This document shows, in pieces, positions 36,791 to 45,703 of a DNA stretch of 64,000 bases (positions are counted from its first letter, which is position 1; each line of letters begins with the position of its first letter). Source of the DNA: Maritimibacter sp. (lineage in GTDB: Bacteria > Pseudomonadota > Alphaproteobacteria > Rhodobacterales > Rhodobacteraceae); the NCBI GenBank assembly GCA_002695005.1, contig NZNT01000006.1:1-64000 (forward strand), given 5' to 3'. The notes below the pieces were generated by a model. It did not search any database. It saw nothing but the letters and a program-made list of their open reading frames with translations, and was not told the origin of the DNA. The position numbers and the translations under genes are program-made.

Positions 36791-38011
36791 TTACTCGCTC
36801 GCGTCGGCCACAGCGATGAAATCGGCCAGCGCCTGATCGGCCTGGGCGTCGGCCACGGCGTAGCTCTCATGAATCGACTCGGGCGCGAGCGCCACGTTGG
36901 AGACGACGCTCGCCCCTTCGCCCGCCGGGCCATAAGCCGAGCCGTTCACGGCGAAGTAGACCGAGCCGGCGTTACCAGTGCGCAGGAGCGGCGGTTGTTC
37001 CGTCTTGGGCAGGACATAGCGCTCGCCCGCGTCGAGGATCTTTTCGAACAGGATCGAACCGTCGGCCGACTGCACGCGCACCCAGCTCGGGCGCACCGCG
37101 AAAATTGCCACGTCGGGCGCGTCGGGGCCGAAGACCCGCACCGCGCCGGACGCATCCGCGACAGCCGTTTCCACCGCCGAGTCGATGGCAGTGCCCGGTC
37201 GCGCCGGCGTGTTCGGCCGGTCTGGTCTGCGGTTTCCGGCGAGTTCCGGCATGACGCCGACTTCGCGCGGATCGAGGGTCGAGATCGGGCCATCCCGCGC
37301 GATCAGCACGGGAACGTCCAGCGCCTCGGGCCGGTACATCCGGTCGAGCGATTCGACGGACGGGGGTGAATTCAGCCCGGCCACGTCACGGACGGTTTCG
37401 CCATCGGTGGGGCCGATCGGCGTGTCGAGTTCCGGCAGGTCTTCAAGCACACCGACGCTCTGTTCGACCGGCGCGAAATCGACCTTCTGAATTTCTTGCA
37501 GCAGCGAGTAGCCGCCGAAGCCGAGGATGCCGACGATGGCCACGAGCACCCCGACCGAGCCGACGGCCCCCGGCTCGATCCCCTCGAAGATCGAAGACGG
37601 GCGCGGCACGAAAGAGGCGTTGGGATTGGCCAGCGGGTCGCTGTCCGGGTCGCGCACCTTTTCGGGCTTGGCGACGATAGAGGCCGACGGCGAAAGACCA
37701 TGCGCCGTCTCGAAGCCGCTCTCCCGGCAGAACACCTTGAACGCCCATTCCGGGTCGAGCCCCAGGTAACGGGCGTAGGAGCGCACATAGCCGGCGATGA
37801 AGCCCGGCGTTTCAAATGCGGTCACATCGGCATTTTCGATGGCGGAGATGTAGGTGGCTTTGATCTTGAGTTCACGCTGGACGTCGAGCAGCGATTTGCC
37901 CAAGGTCGCGCGTTCGCCGCGCATGACATCGCCCAGACGCAGCTCGAAAGAGTCGAAACCCGAAGGTTGCTCTTCTTCCCTGACCGGAGGCGTGATCCAA
38001 CGCCTGATCAT
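36791..38011 (-). CDS. RodZ-like helix-turn-helix membrane protein (DUF4115)
   Basis: The 406-residue protein has a cytoplasmic helix-turn-helix domain (about 20-95, with LDVQRELKIKATYISAIENAD and the F.ETPGFIAGYVRSYARYL signature), one transmembrane helix (148-171) and a periplasmic C-terminal DUF4115 domain with RPSWVRVQSADGSILFEKIL. This is the architecture of RodZ, which links MreB to the cell envelope and sets rod shape. It is next to ispG, as in many alphaproteobacteria. The start at 38011 (MIRRWITPPVREEE) is chosen from the longest open frame. Confidence 0.9.
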   Translation of the reverse strand: MIRRWITPPVREEEQPSGFDSFELRLGDVMRGERATLGKSLLDVQRELKIKATYISAIENADVTAFETPGFIAGYVRSYARYLGLDPEWAFKVFCRESGFETAHGLSPSASIVAKPEKVRDPDSDPLANPNASFVPRPSSIFEGIEPGAVGSVGVLVAIVGILGFGGYSLLQEIQKVDFAPVEQSVGVLEDLPELDTPIGPTDGETVRDVAGLNSPPSVESLDRMYRPEALDVPVLIARDGPISTLDPREVGVMPELAGNRRPDRPNTPARPGTAIDSAVETAVADASGAVRVFGPDAPDVAIFAVRPSWVRVQSADGSILFEKILDAGERYVLPKTEQPPLLRTGNAGSVYFAVNGSAYGPAGEGASVVSNVALAPESIHESYAVADAQADQALADFIAVADASE

Positions 38012-38140
38012 ACAGCCTGCCCCTGATGCTTAGAGCCGTCGTGCGGCGGTTTTCCCCAGTAACGGAACGATTCCGTCTCGTTACCGTCCTCTTACCGGTT
38101 TCTTACCACGCCGCAACGATTCTTGCACGGGAATAAGGGC

Positions 38141-39364
38141 TTATGCTGAAAGCTCGGCGCGATTCAGCGCACAATGCGACCAGAGCTCGTCCAGAGCGTG
38201 AACCAGCGCGTCCATCTCGCGCGGGCCGTGGACCGGCGACGGGGTGAACCGCAGACGCTCGGTCCCGCGCGGAACCGTCGGATAGTTGATCGGCTGGACA
38301 TAGATGCCATAGCCGTCGAGCAGCATGTCCGAGAGCTTCTTCGTGTGAACCGGGTCGCCCACGATCACGGGCACGATGTGGCTGCCGTGGTCGATGATCG
38401 GCAGGCCCATGCCCTTCAGCCGCATCTTGAGAATCTTCGCCTGGGTCTGGTGCTGTTCACGCAGCTCCTGGTCGGTCTTGAGATGCCGGACCGAGGCCGC
38501 AGCGCCCGCGGCAAGCGCCGGGGCGAGCGACGTGGTGAAAATGAAGCCCGGCGCATAAGACCTTATGGCATCGACCATTTTCGCCGTCGCGGCAATGTAG
38601 CCGCCCATGACGCCGTAAGCCTTGGCCAGCGTGCCGTTGATGATGTCGATCCGGCCCATCAGCCCATCGCGTTCGCACACGCCCGCGCCGCGCGGCCCGT
38701 ACATGCCCACCGCGTGGACTTCGTCGATATAGGTCAGCGCGCCGAACTCGTCGGCCAGGTCGCAGATGTCTTTGATCGGGCCGAAATCCCCGTCCATCGA
38801 ATAAACGGATTCGAAGGCGATCAGCTTGGGCGCGTCGGGATCGTCGGCCGCCAGAAGCTCCCGCAGGTGTTCGACGTCGTTATGGCGGAAAATGCGCTTG
38901 GCACCGCCGTTGCGGCGAACCCCCTCGATCATCGAGGCGTGGTTGAGCGCATCGGAATAGATGATGAGCCCCGGAAACAGCTTCGGCAGCGTCGACAGGG
39001 TCGCGTCATTGGCGATGTAGGCCGAGGTGAACAGAAGCGCGGCTTCCTTGCGGTGCAGGTCCGCAAGCTCCGCCTCGAGCTCTTTGTGAAACACGGTCGT
39101 GCCGGAGATATTGCGCGTCCCGCCCGAGCCCGCGCCGGTGGCGTCGATGGCTTCGTGCATCGCGTTCAGCACGACCGGATGCTGGCCCATGCCGAGATAG
39201 TCGTTACCGCACCAGATCGTGACGGGTTGTTCGCTACCATCTTCCTTGCGCCACGTCGCGTGGGGGAAGTTCCCCATCTCACGCTCGATGTCGATAAAGA
39301 CGCGGTAGCGCCCTTCGTCATGCAAACGCTTCAGCGCCGCATCCAGTTTGGTCTCATAGTTCAC
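38141..39364 (-). CDS. hemA: 5-aminolevulinate synthase
   Basis: Condenses glycine and succinyl-CoA to 5-aminolevulinate, the committed step of the C4 tetrapyrrole pathway used for haem, vitamin B12 and, where present, bacteriochlorophyll. The 407-residue protein matches Rhodobacter HemA along its length, with [44 protein letters not shown], the PLP lysine in [14 protein letters not shown] and [13 protein letters not shown]. The start is GTG 39364, with GGGAGGG upstream and the conserved N-terminal [13 protein letters not shown]. An FnrL-type box and promoter lie upstream. It follows the RodZ-like gene's direction but across a 129-base gap. Confidence 0.97.
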   Translation of the reverse strand: MNYETKLDAALKRLHDEGRYRVFIDIEREMGNFPHATWRKEDGSEQPVTIWCGNDYLGMGQHPVVLNAMHEAIDATGAGSGGTRNISGTTVFHKELEAELADLHRKEAALLFTSAYIANDATLSTLPKLFPGLIIYSDALNHASMIEGVRRNGGAKRIFRHNDVEHLRELLAADDPDAPKLIAFESVYSMDGDFGPIKDICDLADEFGALTYIDEVHAVGMYGPRGAGVCERDGLMGRIDIINGTLAKAYGVMGGYIAATAKMVDAIRSYAPGFIFTTSLAPALAAGAAASVRHLKTDQELREQHQTQAKILKMRLKGMGLPIIDHGSHIVPVIVGDPVHTKKLSDMLLDGYGIYVQPINYPTVPRGTERLRFTPSPVHGPREMDALVHALDELWSHCALNRAELSA

Positions 39365-39471
39365 GCATTTCCCTCCCGGGCCTCGAATCTCCCGTTCACC
39401 GTGGCACAATACATATGCATATCAGGTGAACATATGCAAAATTCCTGATACACTCTGTCGCAGGCCACGCG

Positions 39472-39485
39472 TTGACCCAGATCAA
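39472..39485 (-). promoter_or_regulatory. FNR/FnrL box upstream of hemA
   Basis: TTGACCCAGATCAA matches the FNR consensus TTGAT-N4-ATCAA with one mismatch. It lies 108 bases before the hemA start. If TATCAG (39450-39445, minus strand) is the -10 element, transcription starts near 39437 and the box is centred at -41.5, the place of class II activation by FNR. Rhodobacter hemA is known to respond to FnrL. Confidence 0.7.
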
Positions 39486-39506
39486 ACTTGAACGGGAAAT
39501 CAGGAA

Positions 39507-40109
39507 TTACTGGTCTGCGATCGCGACAATGCAATCGGCCTCCTTGCAGCTTTCAATCGCCGTGCGCGCACTGGCGGTCGGCCCCTTGGCGATTCCCCAG
39601 GCGCTCGACGTGGGCGAATAGGCCAGGAATTTCGGTGCCACGCCGTCGTCCCAGCTTTCGGTGACACGCGCTGTGGCGGCCTGGCTCAGCGTAAGATCGC
39701 GCGACTTGTAGCCCCGCGGCAGCATCAGCGCGGCGACCACGCATTGCCCGCCATTGGCCTGCTGACATGCCTCGATCGCGGCCCGCTGCGCCGCCTCTGG
39801 CGTGTTGAGCTGCGCGATGATCGTCGGCGGCACCTGCCCGTCACCCGAGAGCGGGAACGCCACGGCACCATAGTAGCCGTATCCGGCCTCGAGGAACTTC
39901 GCCATCTGGCTGGGCGCCTTCATCTGATCGAGCGTGAGGTTCACCGCCTGGCGCATGCCAGCGCCAAAGGCGCTCTGATCCGTGATGTGAAGGATCATCT
40001 TGGACGGCGAGAACAACTGCTTCTTCGCCGCATCGCTCGTCATCGGTTCGGCCTGCGCCGCCCCGGTGGCGGCGAGAGCAAGTACGATGCCTGTAAGCGC
40101 TTTGCGCAT
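39507..40109 (-). CDS. Secreted protein of unknown function, upstream of hemA
   Basis: The 200-residue protein has a clear signal peptide (MRKALTGIVLALAATGAAQA, cleaved near residue 20). The mature part has several cysteines (ACQQANGGQCVVAA and SCKEADCIVAIADQ) suggesting disulphides, and repeats of a pattern with AAIEACQQ and TAIESCKE. Proteins at this place in Rhodobacteraceae are sometimes labelled by their neighbour as 5-aminolevulinate synthase, which the sequence does not support. It lies upstream of hemA on the same strand, with the FnrL box between the two genes, so hemA has its own promoter. Confidence 0.8.
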   Translation of the reverse strand: MRKALTGIVLALAATGAAQAEPMTSDAAKKQLFSPSKMILHITDQSAFGAGMRQAVNLTLDQMKAPSQMAKFLEAGYGYYGAVAFPLSGDGQVPPTIIAQLNTPEAAQRAAIEACQQANGGQCVVAALMLPRGYKSRDLTLSQAATARVTESWDDGVAPKFLAYSPTSSAWGIAKGPTASARTAIESCKEADCIVAIADQ

Positions 40110-40232
40110 TTGTGGAATCCTTTTCGACTACCCGTTGCGGGCGAACCATAAAGTTTCACTCCCGGGCTGACCAGTGTGGCTGGACGCCGCTCACGACAAT
40201 GCTACGGTTTCCGCCGTCAAACAGGAGGTTAC

Positions 40233-41624
40233 ATGTCCCTCGATACCGTACTCGTCAAGATCGACGGCGAACTCGACGCCGCCCTCGACCGACTCAACAC
40301 ACTGCTCGCGATCCCCTCGATCTCGACCGACCCCGCCTACAAGGACGACTGTCGCGCTGCGGGCGATCTGCTCGTGCGCGACCTTGCCTCGATCGGATTC
40401 GATGCCGAACTGCGCGACACGCCCGGACATCCGATGGTGGTTGCGCACGGGGGGCCGGATGAAAAGGACGACGTGCCGCACCTTCTGTTCTATGGACACT
40501 ACGACGTGCAGCCGGTCGATCCGCTTGAACTGTGGAACACCCCGCCCTTCGAGCCGCAGATCGAAGAGGTGAACGGCGAACGCGTCATCCGCGCGCGCGG
40601 CGCCTCCGACGACAAGGGCCAGCTCATGACCTTTATCGAGGCAATGCGGGCGTGGCAGGAGGTGAACGGCCCCCTGCCCTGCCGCATCACCATCTTCCTC
40701 GAAGGTGAGGAAGAATCGGGGTCCCCCTCGCTTGTCCCTTTCCTCGAGGCGAACCGGGAAGAACTGAAAGCGGACGTCGCGATGATCTGCGACACCGGCC
40801 TGTATGACGGGCGCGTGCCGGCCATCGTGACCCAGCTGCGCGGACTTCTGGCCGAGGAAATCACGCTCAAGGCCGCGAATCGCGACCTGCATTCGGGCTT
40901 CTACGGCGGTCTCGCTCAGAACCCGATCCACCTGCTCACGCAAATCGTCGCAGACCTGCGTGATGACAACGGATCGGTCACGCTCCCCGGCTTCTATGAC
41001 GACGTGCCGGACCTCACCGACACCCTGCGCGAACAATGGGAGGGGCTGAACTTCGACCACGCCCGGATGCTCGAGGATGTGGGTCTCTCCGTCCCAGCGG
41101 GCGAACAGGACCGCACCCCGCTCGAAAAGGTCTGGTCGCGCCCGACCTGCGAGGTGAATGGCATCTGGGGCGGCTATACCGGCGACGGCTTCAAGACGGT
41201 CCTGCCCGCCGAGGCGCATGCCAAGATCAGCTTCCGGCTCGTGGGACAACAGGACCCCGACAAGATCCATGCGGCTTTCGTCGATTTCGTGAACGCCCGC
41301 CTGCCCGCCGATGTCACCTGCGACTTCGGCAACGGCCACGGCGCACCGGCGAGCGTCATGTCGACCGAGAACCCGGCGTTCGAAATCGCGCGCGGCGCGC
41401 TGTCGGACGAATGGGGCGTGGAGGCGGCCTTCGTCGGCGCGGGCGGATCGATCCCGGTGGCGGGCCACTTCAAGAACATTCTGGGGATGGACGCCATGCT
41501 CATCGGTTTCGCCAAGGAAGACGACGCGATCCACTCGCCGAACGAGAAATACGACGTGAAAAGCTACCACAAGGGCATCCGCAGCTGGGCGCGCATCCTC
41601 GCGGCCCTGTCGGAGGCCGCGTGA
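40233..41624 (+). CDS. M20-family dipeptidase
   Basis: The 463-residue zinc metallopeptidase has FYGHYDVQPVDP with the first His-Asp, RGASDDKGQL with the bridging Asp, EGEEESGSP with the catalytic Glu and next ligand, and the GGSIPV segment near the C terminus; a lid domain (about 190-380) has the family NRDLHSGFYGG. The order is that of DapE/CNDP-like cytosolic dipeptidases (ArgE/DapE group). The exact substrate is not evident. ACAGGAGGTTAC precedes the ATG. Its stop overlaps the next gene by GTGA. Confidence 0.92.
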   Translation: MSLDTVLVKIDGELDAALDRLNTLLAIPSISTDPAYKDDCRAAGDLLVRDLASIGFDAELRDTPGHPMVVAHGGPDEKDDVPHLLFYGHYDVQPVDPLELWNTPPFEPQIEEVNGERVIRARGASDDKGQLMTFIEAMRAWQEVNGPLPCRITIFLEGEEESGSPSLVPFLEANREELKADVAMICDTGLYDGRVPAIVTQLRGLLAEEITLKAANRDLHSGFYGGLAQNPIHLLTQIVADLRDDNGSVTLPGFYDDVPDLTDTLREQWEGLNFDHARMLEDVGLSVPAGEQDRTPLEKVWSRPTCEVNGIWGGYTGDGFKTVLPAEAHAKISFRLVGQQDPDKIHAAFVDFVNARLPADVTCDFGNGHGAPASVMSTENPAFEIARGALSDEWGVEAAFVGAGGSIPVAGHFKNILGMDAMLIGFAKEDDAIHSPNEKYDVKSYHKGIRSWARILAALSEAA

Positions 41625-42487
41625 CCCCCGAGGGCTTCACCACAGGGCGGTTCGACCACGACGGGACCGGCATCGCCTATGACATCGGGGGGAGCGGCCC
41701 ACCGCTCCTCCTTCTCCACGGCTTTCCCCAGACCCGCGCGCTGTGGTGGAAGGTCGCACCGCATCTGGCCGAATCCCACACCGTCGTCATGGCCGACCTG
41801 CGCGGCTATGGCGCCTCGGACAAGCCCGACGATCCCGCGCTCTATTCCTTCCGGCACATGGGGGGCGACATGCTCGCCCTGATGACCCACCTCGGCTTCG
41901 ACCGCTTCGCCGTCGCGGGCCACGATCGGGGCGGGCGCACGGCGCACCGGGTGGCGCTCGACGCGCCCGCGCGGATCACGCGACTGGCGCTTCTGGACAT
42001 CGTGCCGACCGAGATGATCCTGAATCAGCTCTCCCATCCGGTCGCGCGCGCCTACTACCACTGGTTCTTCCTCGCCCAGCCCGCGCCCTTCCCGGAAACC
42101 CTGATCGGCGCCGACCCGGACTATTACTTCGAGAGCTGCCTTCTGGGCTGGGGGGCGGCCCAACTCACCGACTTCGCGCCGGACCAACTCGCCGCCTACC
42201 GCGAAAGCTGGCGCGACCCGGCTGCGATCCGCGCCATGTGCCACGACTACCGCGCCGCCATCGACCTCGACCTTCCTCTCGACGAGGCCGACCTCGGCCG
42301 CCGCGTCTCCGCGCCCACCCTCATCGGCTGGGGCCGGGACGGCGCAATGGGCCGCGCCTATGACGTGGCCGGCACCTGGGCCGACCGGATCGAACAGATC
42401 ACGCCCGCGCCGCTGCCCGGCGGTCACTTCATGATCGACAGCCACCCGGAGGAAGTCACGAAGGCTCTCGGGGACTTCTTCGCCTGA
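41621..42487 (+). CDS. Alpha/beta hydrolase, haloacetate (fluoroacetate) dehalogenase-like
   Basis: A 288-residue alpha/beta hydrolase with HGFPQT oxyanion region and nucleophile motif GHDRGGR (Asp102), an Asp nucleophile as in dehalogenases and epoxide hydrolases. The catalytic acid Asp126 (ALLDIVPT) and base His269 (PGGHFM) follow. Against the known fluoroacetate dehalogenase of Rhodopseudomonas it also keeps Arg103 and Arg106 (carboxylate grip) and the halide pocket residues His147, Trp148 and Tyr210. The pattern fits hydrolysis of haloacetates to glycolate. The GTG start overlaps the peptidase stop by 4 bases; no glycolate gene is adjacent. Confidence 0.85.
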   Translation: MTPEGFTTGRFDHDGTGIAYDIGGSGPPLLLLHGFPQTRALWWKVAPHLAESHTVVMADLRGYGASDKPDDPALYSFRHMGGDMLALMTHLGFDRFAVAGHDRGGRTAHRVALDAPARITRLALLDIVPTEMILNQLSHPVARAYYHWFFLAQPAPFPETLIGADPDYYFESCLLGWGAAQLTDFAPDQLAAYRESWRDPAAIRAMCHDYRAAIDLDLPLDEADLGRRVSAPTLIGWGRDGAMGRAYDVAGTWADRIEQITPAPLPGGHFMIDSHPEEVTKALGDFFA

Positions 42488-42502
42488 CCGCGCGCCACCC
42501 CC

Positions 42503-43375
42503 TCAGACGATCCCGAAGAACCGCTCCGGCAGCTCGTGCATATGGGCATAAGTCCCGCGCGGGAAATGCCACAGCCCGTTGCCCCGCTCGCTCCACCCGT
42601 CATGCATCTTGCGCCGGTACGGCGACATGTCGAAACCGCGCACGATAGGTCGGGTCGAGAATTCGTCGAACATCGCCTTGTCATCTCCACGTTCCTCGGC
42701 GAACCAGTGCCCGCCGATTCCGGTCTGTTCCTTGCGCGCGCCCGCCGCCGCCACAGTCGCGTTTCGCCGGTCCATGACCCCGGAATACTGGTCCGTGTCG
42801 CAATATTTCATATGGAAAAGGTAAAGCGCCTCGGGCGTGTTGAGCTCGTCGTATTCAGCGTAATGCCCGCCCCTCGACACCTTTCCGGGGAACCCCAGCA
42901 CACAGGGCTTGGAGTAATGATAGGTCACCCGCACATGCCGGCGCGGGCCGAGGATCGGCCCCTCGATCGGGTCGGGCTCCTGCATTGGCCGGTGCATCAC
43001 CTCGAGCCCGAGCGGGGTCAGGATCTTGCGCCCCGGCACCTTCTCCAGAAACCCGAGCAGGTCGAGGCCCAGATGCGGGTCGGCCACCACATACTCGTCC
43101 ACGTCCCCCACGATCACATACTTGAAGTAGGAGCGCAGCCCGTTCGCGAGCCCGTTGAACAGCCGCCAGCGCCGCTGGTCGAACTTCTCCGACGTGCCGG
43201 GAATGGCCATGACATTGCAGTCGCCCGCAATACGGTTCACAGCGTCCTGGTTGCCGTGATTGATGACATAGCAGTTCTCCGGGCCGAACAGCCCGCCGTA
43301 ATACTGCACCCAGCGTTCCAGGAAAAAGTCATCGTCGCGCACCATCGTCAGGGCGGCGGCTGTGCTCTGCATCAT
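42503..43375 (-). CDS. Glycosyltransferase family 2-like protein
   Basis: The 290-residue protein has the nucleotide-sugar site VIVGDVDEYV (DXD motif) in a Rossmann-like N-terminal domain, with ALTMVRDDDFFLERWVQYYGGLFG at the start and the KYVIVGDVDEYV region. It fits the Glyco_tranf_2_4 group, used for polysaccharide or glycoprotein addition. No signal peptide is seen; it should work at the cytoplasmic face. GGGGACAC precedes the ATG. It is divergent from the sulfotransferase gene with a 116-base gap; sugar and sulphate transfer may act on one surface polymer. Donor and acceptor are unknown. Confidence 0.83.
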   Translation of the reverse strand: MMQSTAAALTMVRDDDFFLERWVQYYGGLFGPENCYVINHGNQDAVNRIAGDCNVMAIPGTSEKFDQRRWRLFNGLANGLRSYFKYVIVGDVDEYVVADPHLGLDLLGFLEKVPGRKILTPLGLEVMHRPMQEPDPIEGPILGPRRHVRVTYHYSKPCVLGFPGKVSRGGHYAEYDELNTPEALYLFHMKYCDTDQYSGVMDRRNATVAAAGARKEQTGIGGHWFAEERGDDKAMFDEFSTRPIVRGFDMSPYRRKMHDGWSERGNGLWHFPRGTYAHMHELPERFFGIV

Positions 43376-43491
43376 GTGTCCCCATTCGGCCTCTTCGGAC
43401 CTGTTTGGCCAAGGCTACACTGGCCCACAGCCATGCGACTAGTCCCTTTTGCGTCTTTTCAAGGCCCCTGCGACACGGCACTGTCGCCGCG

Positions 43492-44244
43492 ATGGGACGC
43501 AATACTCTGGCAGACACGGGGATCGAGATCCACCGCAGGCACGGCACCGTGCCCGACCACCTTCAGGTGTTCGGCGAACGCTCGTCAGGGACGAATTTCG
43601 TGAACCGTTTGCTCGCCAAGAACAGCGCTCTCACGCCCGTCGATCACTACGGCTGGAAACACGGCTTCGCACAGATGACGGGCGTCGGCGCGCGCGCCCT
43701 CATCGTCGGGGTCGCGCGCGACCCGCTCGCTTGGGCGCGCTCGATGTATGCCAAGCCCTGGCATTGCCCGCCCGAGATGCAGGCCCTTGATTTTCCCGCA
43801 TTTCTACGGGCCGAATGGCGCACGGTGATCGACCGCAAGCGCTATTTCCCGCAGTCGGGAGAGCGTGGGACGGTCGGCACGCCGCTCCAACAGGACCGCC
43901 ATCCGATCACCGGCGCGGCCTTCGCCAATCTTGCGCAATTGCGCAGCTTCAAGGCCGCCTATCTGCTGGGATTGCGCATGCGCGGCGTGAACCTCGTCCT
44001 GTGCCGGTTGGAGGCCGTTCAGGCCGACCCCGAAGCCTTCGTCGTGGCGGTCAGCGAGGCTTTCGACCTGCCCCCGGTCGCGGCCTACGCCCCCGTGACC
44101 AAACGGCTCGGCTCCCGCTTTCTGGCGAATGTCGAGAACCGGCCGGACCCTCCCGAGGTGGTCAGCCCTGACGACCGGGCTTTCCTTGCAAAGGAACTCG
44201 ATACGCGGATCGAATCCGCATGGGGGTTCGCCCCGCTCGCCTAG
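43492..44244 (+). CDS. Sulfotransferase-like protein
   Basis: The 250-residue protein has a 5'-phosphosulphate-binding loop near the N terminus, QVFGERSSGTNFVNRLL (27-43), with the conserved Ser-Gly-Thr, and a later LVLCRLEAV segment resembling the 3'-phosphate region. These features mark PAPS-dependent sulfotransferases. It is divergent from the glycosyltransferase gene, and the pair probably modifies an envelope or secreted glycan. I chose ATG 43492; an earlier frame start at 43405 gives an unconserved extension. Its stop overlaps the next, convergent gene by 4 bases. Confidence 0.78.
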   Translation: MGRNTLADTGIEIHRRHGTVPDHLQVFGERSSGTNFVNRLLAKNSALTPVDHYGWKHGFAQMTGVGARALIVGVARDPLAWARSMYAKPWHCPPEMQALDFPAFLRAEWRTVIDRKRYFPQSGERGTVGTPLQQDRHPITGAAFANLAQLRSFKAAYLLGLRMRGVNLVLCRLEAVQADPEAFVVAVSEAFDLPPVAAYAPVTKRLGSRFLANVENRPDPPEVVSPDDRAFLAKELDTRIESAWGFAPLA

Positions 44245-44465
44245 GCCGTGACGCGCAACTGCGCCACCCGTGCGAGCTTCGCCACCAGCACCAGCCACGG
44301 CAGCCCATGCATCGCCAGATCGAAGATGTCGACGGGTGCCGCGAGCGTGCCGGAAAACAGCATCCCCAGCTTTTCCCAGACATGCGGCGGCGTGAACGGC
44401 GCAAGCCCGATGGTCGCGCAGAAGATCAGGATCGTCGTGATCGGGATGGAGTCGAGAAGTCGCAT
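44241..44465 (-). CDS. Small membrane protein (74 residues)
   Basis: The protein has an N-terminal hydrophobic stretch (LDSIPITTILIFCATIGLAPF, residues 4-24), a proline-containing turn (TPPHVWEKLGMLFSGTL) and a second hydrophobic segment (IFDLAMHGLPWLVLVAKL). This sequence pattern is common in Rhodobacteraceae and is sometimes labelled RND transporter by mistake; it has no transporter features. The function is unknown. A longer frame extends upstream through a tRNA and is not real. Confidence 0.75.
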   Translation of the reverse strand: MRLLDSIPITTILIFCATIGLAPFTPPHVWEKLGMLFSGTLAAPVDIFDLAMHGLPWLVLVAKLARVAQLRVTA

Positions 44466-44607
44466 GGGCCGTCCGCTTTTGGCGCCACTGTGACAAACGC
44501 CCCCGCCCGCGCCAATGAGCCATACTGGCGCACCCGCCGGGCCCCTCTCGGACACGAAAAGGCCCCCGAGCGGGAGCCCTTCGACCGGATTTCCGGCAAC
44601 GCAGCAG

Positions 44608-44684
44608 TGGCGCGGTTGACGGGGCTCGAACCCGCGACCTCCGGCGTGACAGGCCGGCACTCTAACCAACTGAGCTACAACCGC
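44608..44684 (-). tRNA. tRNA-Asp (GTC)
   Basis: On the minus strand the 77-nt sequence begins GCGGTTGTAGCTCAGTTGGT and ends CAACCGC G CCA, with a 7-bp acceptor stem, standard D and T arms (GGTTCGA), and anticodon GTC in the loop CTGTCAC. The CCA end is encoded. It is the first of three tRNAs on this strand within 1.1 kb. Confidence 0.95.
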
Positions 44685-44830
44685 CCGCTGCGTGAGGGGC
44701 CTTCTACGTCGCGGGGATGGGAGCGTCAAGCGCTTCGGCGGCGCGAAATGAAGATTTTTTGGGAATGGATTCACACTCGCGCCGGGGGCCGGATTCCGGA
44801 TGCCAAAGGTGTGCAGATCGGGAGGGGGTA

Positions 44831-44906
44831 TGGTGGGTGATGACGGGCTCGAACCGCCGACATCCTCGGTGTAAACGAGACGCTCTACCAACTGAGCTAA
44901 TCACCC
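44831..44906 (-). tRNA. tRNA-Val (TAC)
   Basis: The 76-nt minus-strand sequence starts GGGTGATTAGCTCAGTTGGT and ends ATCACCC A CCA. The anticodon loop TTTACAC carries TAC, which reads Val codons GTA and GTG. The acceptor stem is identical to that of the second Val tRNA at 45608-45682. CCA is encoded. Confidence 0.94.
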
Positions 44907-44954
44907 GTGAGCCGGGGATTTACCGGGGTGAGACGGGTCTGGCAAGCCCCCCTG

Positions 44955-45548
44955 TCACTCATTGGACGAGACGACCGAATGGATGCCGTCCCTGATGCGA
45001 TAGACATCGCCCTGCCGCCCGGGAAGTTCGTCGAGGCGGTCCGGCCCCCAGCCCATCGCCTGCGTGCGCAGCACCCGCGACAAAAGGCCGTGACAGACAA
45101 GGACGGTGGGCCCCTCGATCCGTTCCAGCACCCGCCCCGCCCGGTCCCAGAAGGCATCGAGCCGCTCCCCACCCGGCGCGCGCAGGCACCAGTCGAGGTG
45201 GCTGTCTCCCGCGCGCGGCCCCGTGCCTTGCGCGATGAGGTCGTCGTACATCAGGGTCTGCCAGTCTCCCATGTAGAGCTCTTTCAGGTCGTCATCCGTC
45301 GCGACCGGCCCAGTCACACCCATCGCGCTGGCGACATGCTCGGCGGTTTCGCGCGCCCGGATCAGTGGCGAGGACCGCAGCGCGTGAGTCGCCCCCGTGA
45401 CCCCCTGCGCCGCGAGGCTTCGCGCCATGCCGGCGGCCTGCGCATGACCGCGATCATTCAGCCGCGACTCGTGCTGGCCCTGAATCCGGCGCGCCGCGTT
45501 CCAATGGGTTTCACCGTGGCGAAGGACATAAAGCTCGGGCAGCATCAC
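44955..45548 (-). CDS. Histidine phosphatase family protein
   Basis: A 197-residue phosphoglycerate mutase-like protein with the catalytic LRHGETHWN (His in RHGE), RSSPLIRARETAEHVA, the second acid-base ELYMGDWQ, and the C-terminal VLVCHGLLSRVL with the second His. These proteins dephosphorylate sugar phosphates, phosphohistidines or other substrates and are not cofactor-dependent mutases unless they keep extra residues not clear here. The start could be either of two neighbouring ATGs at 45548 or 45545. It lies between the two tRNA-Val genes. Confidence 0.88.
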   Translation of the reverse strand: MMLPELYVLRHGETHWNAARRIQGQHESRLNDRGHAQAAGMARSLAAQGVTGATHALRSSPLIRARETAEHVASAMGVTGPVATDDDLKELYMGDWQTLMYDDLIAQGTGPRAGDSHLDWCLRAPGGERLDAFWDRAGRVLERIEGPTVLVCHGLLSRVLRTQAMGWGPDRLDELPGRQGDVYRIRDGIHSVVSSNE

Positions 45549-45607
45549 GCGCCCTCAAACGACAAAAGCGCGGCAGAAGCCGCGCCCTCGTGTCTCCGGG
45601 TGGAGAA

Positions 45608-45682
45608 TGGTGGGTGATAAGAGATTCGAACTCCTGACATCTTCGATGTGAACGAAGCGCTCTACCACTGAGCTAATCACCC
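45608..45682 (-). tRNA. tRNA-Val (CAC)
   Basis: The 75-nt minus-strand sequence starts GGGTGATTAGCTCAGTGGTA and ends ATCACCC A CCA. The loop TTCACAT has anticodon CAC, a Val isoacceptor for GTG. The TAC isoacceptor is 0.7 kb away at 44831-44906. CCA is encoded. Confidence 0.92.
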
Positions 45683-45703
45683 GCCGTGGCGCGCTAATTA
45701 GCG

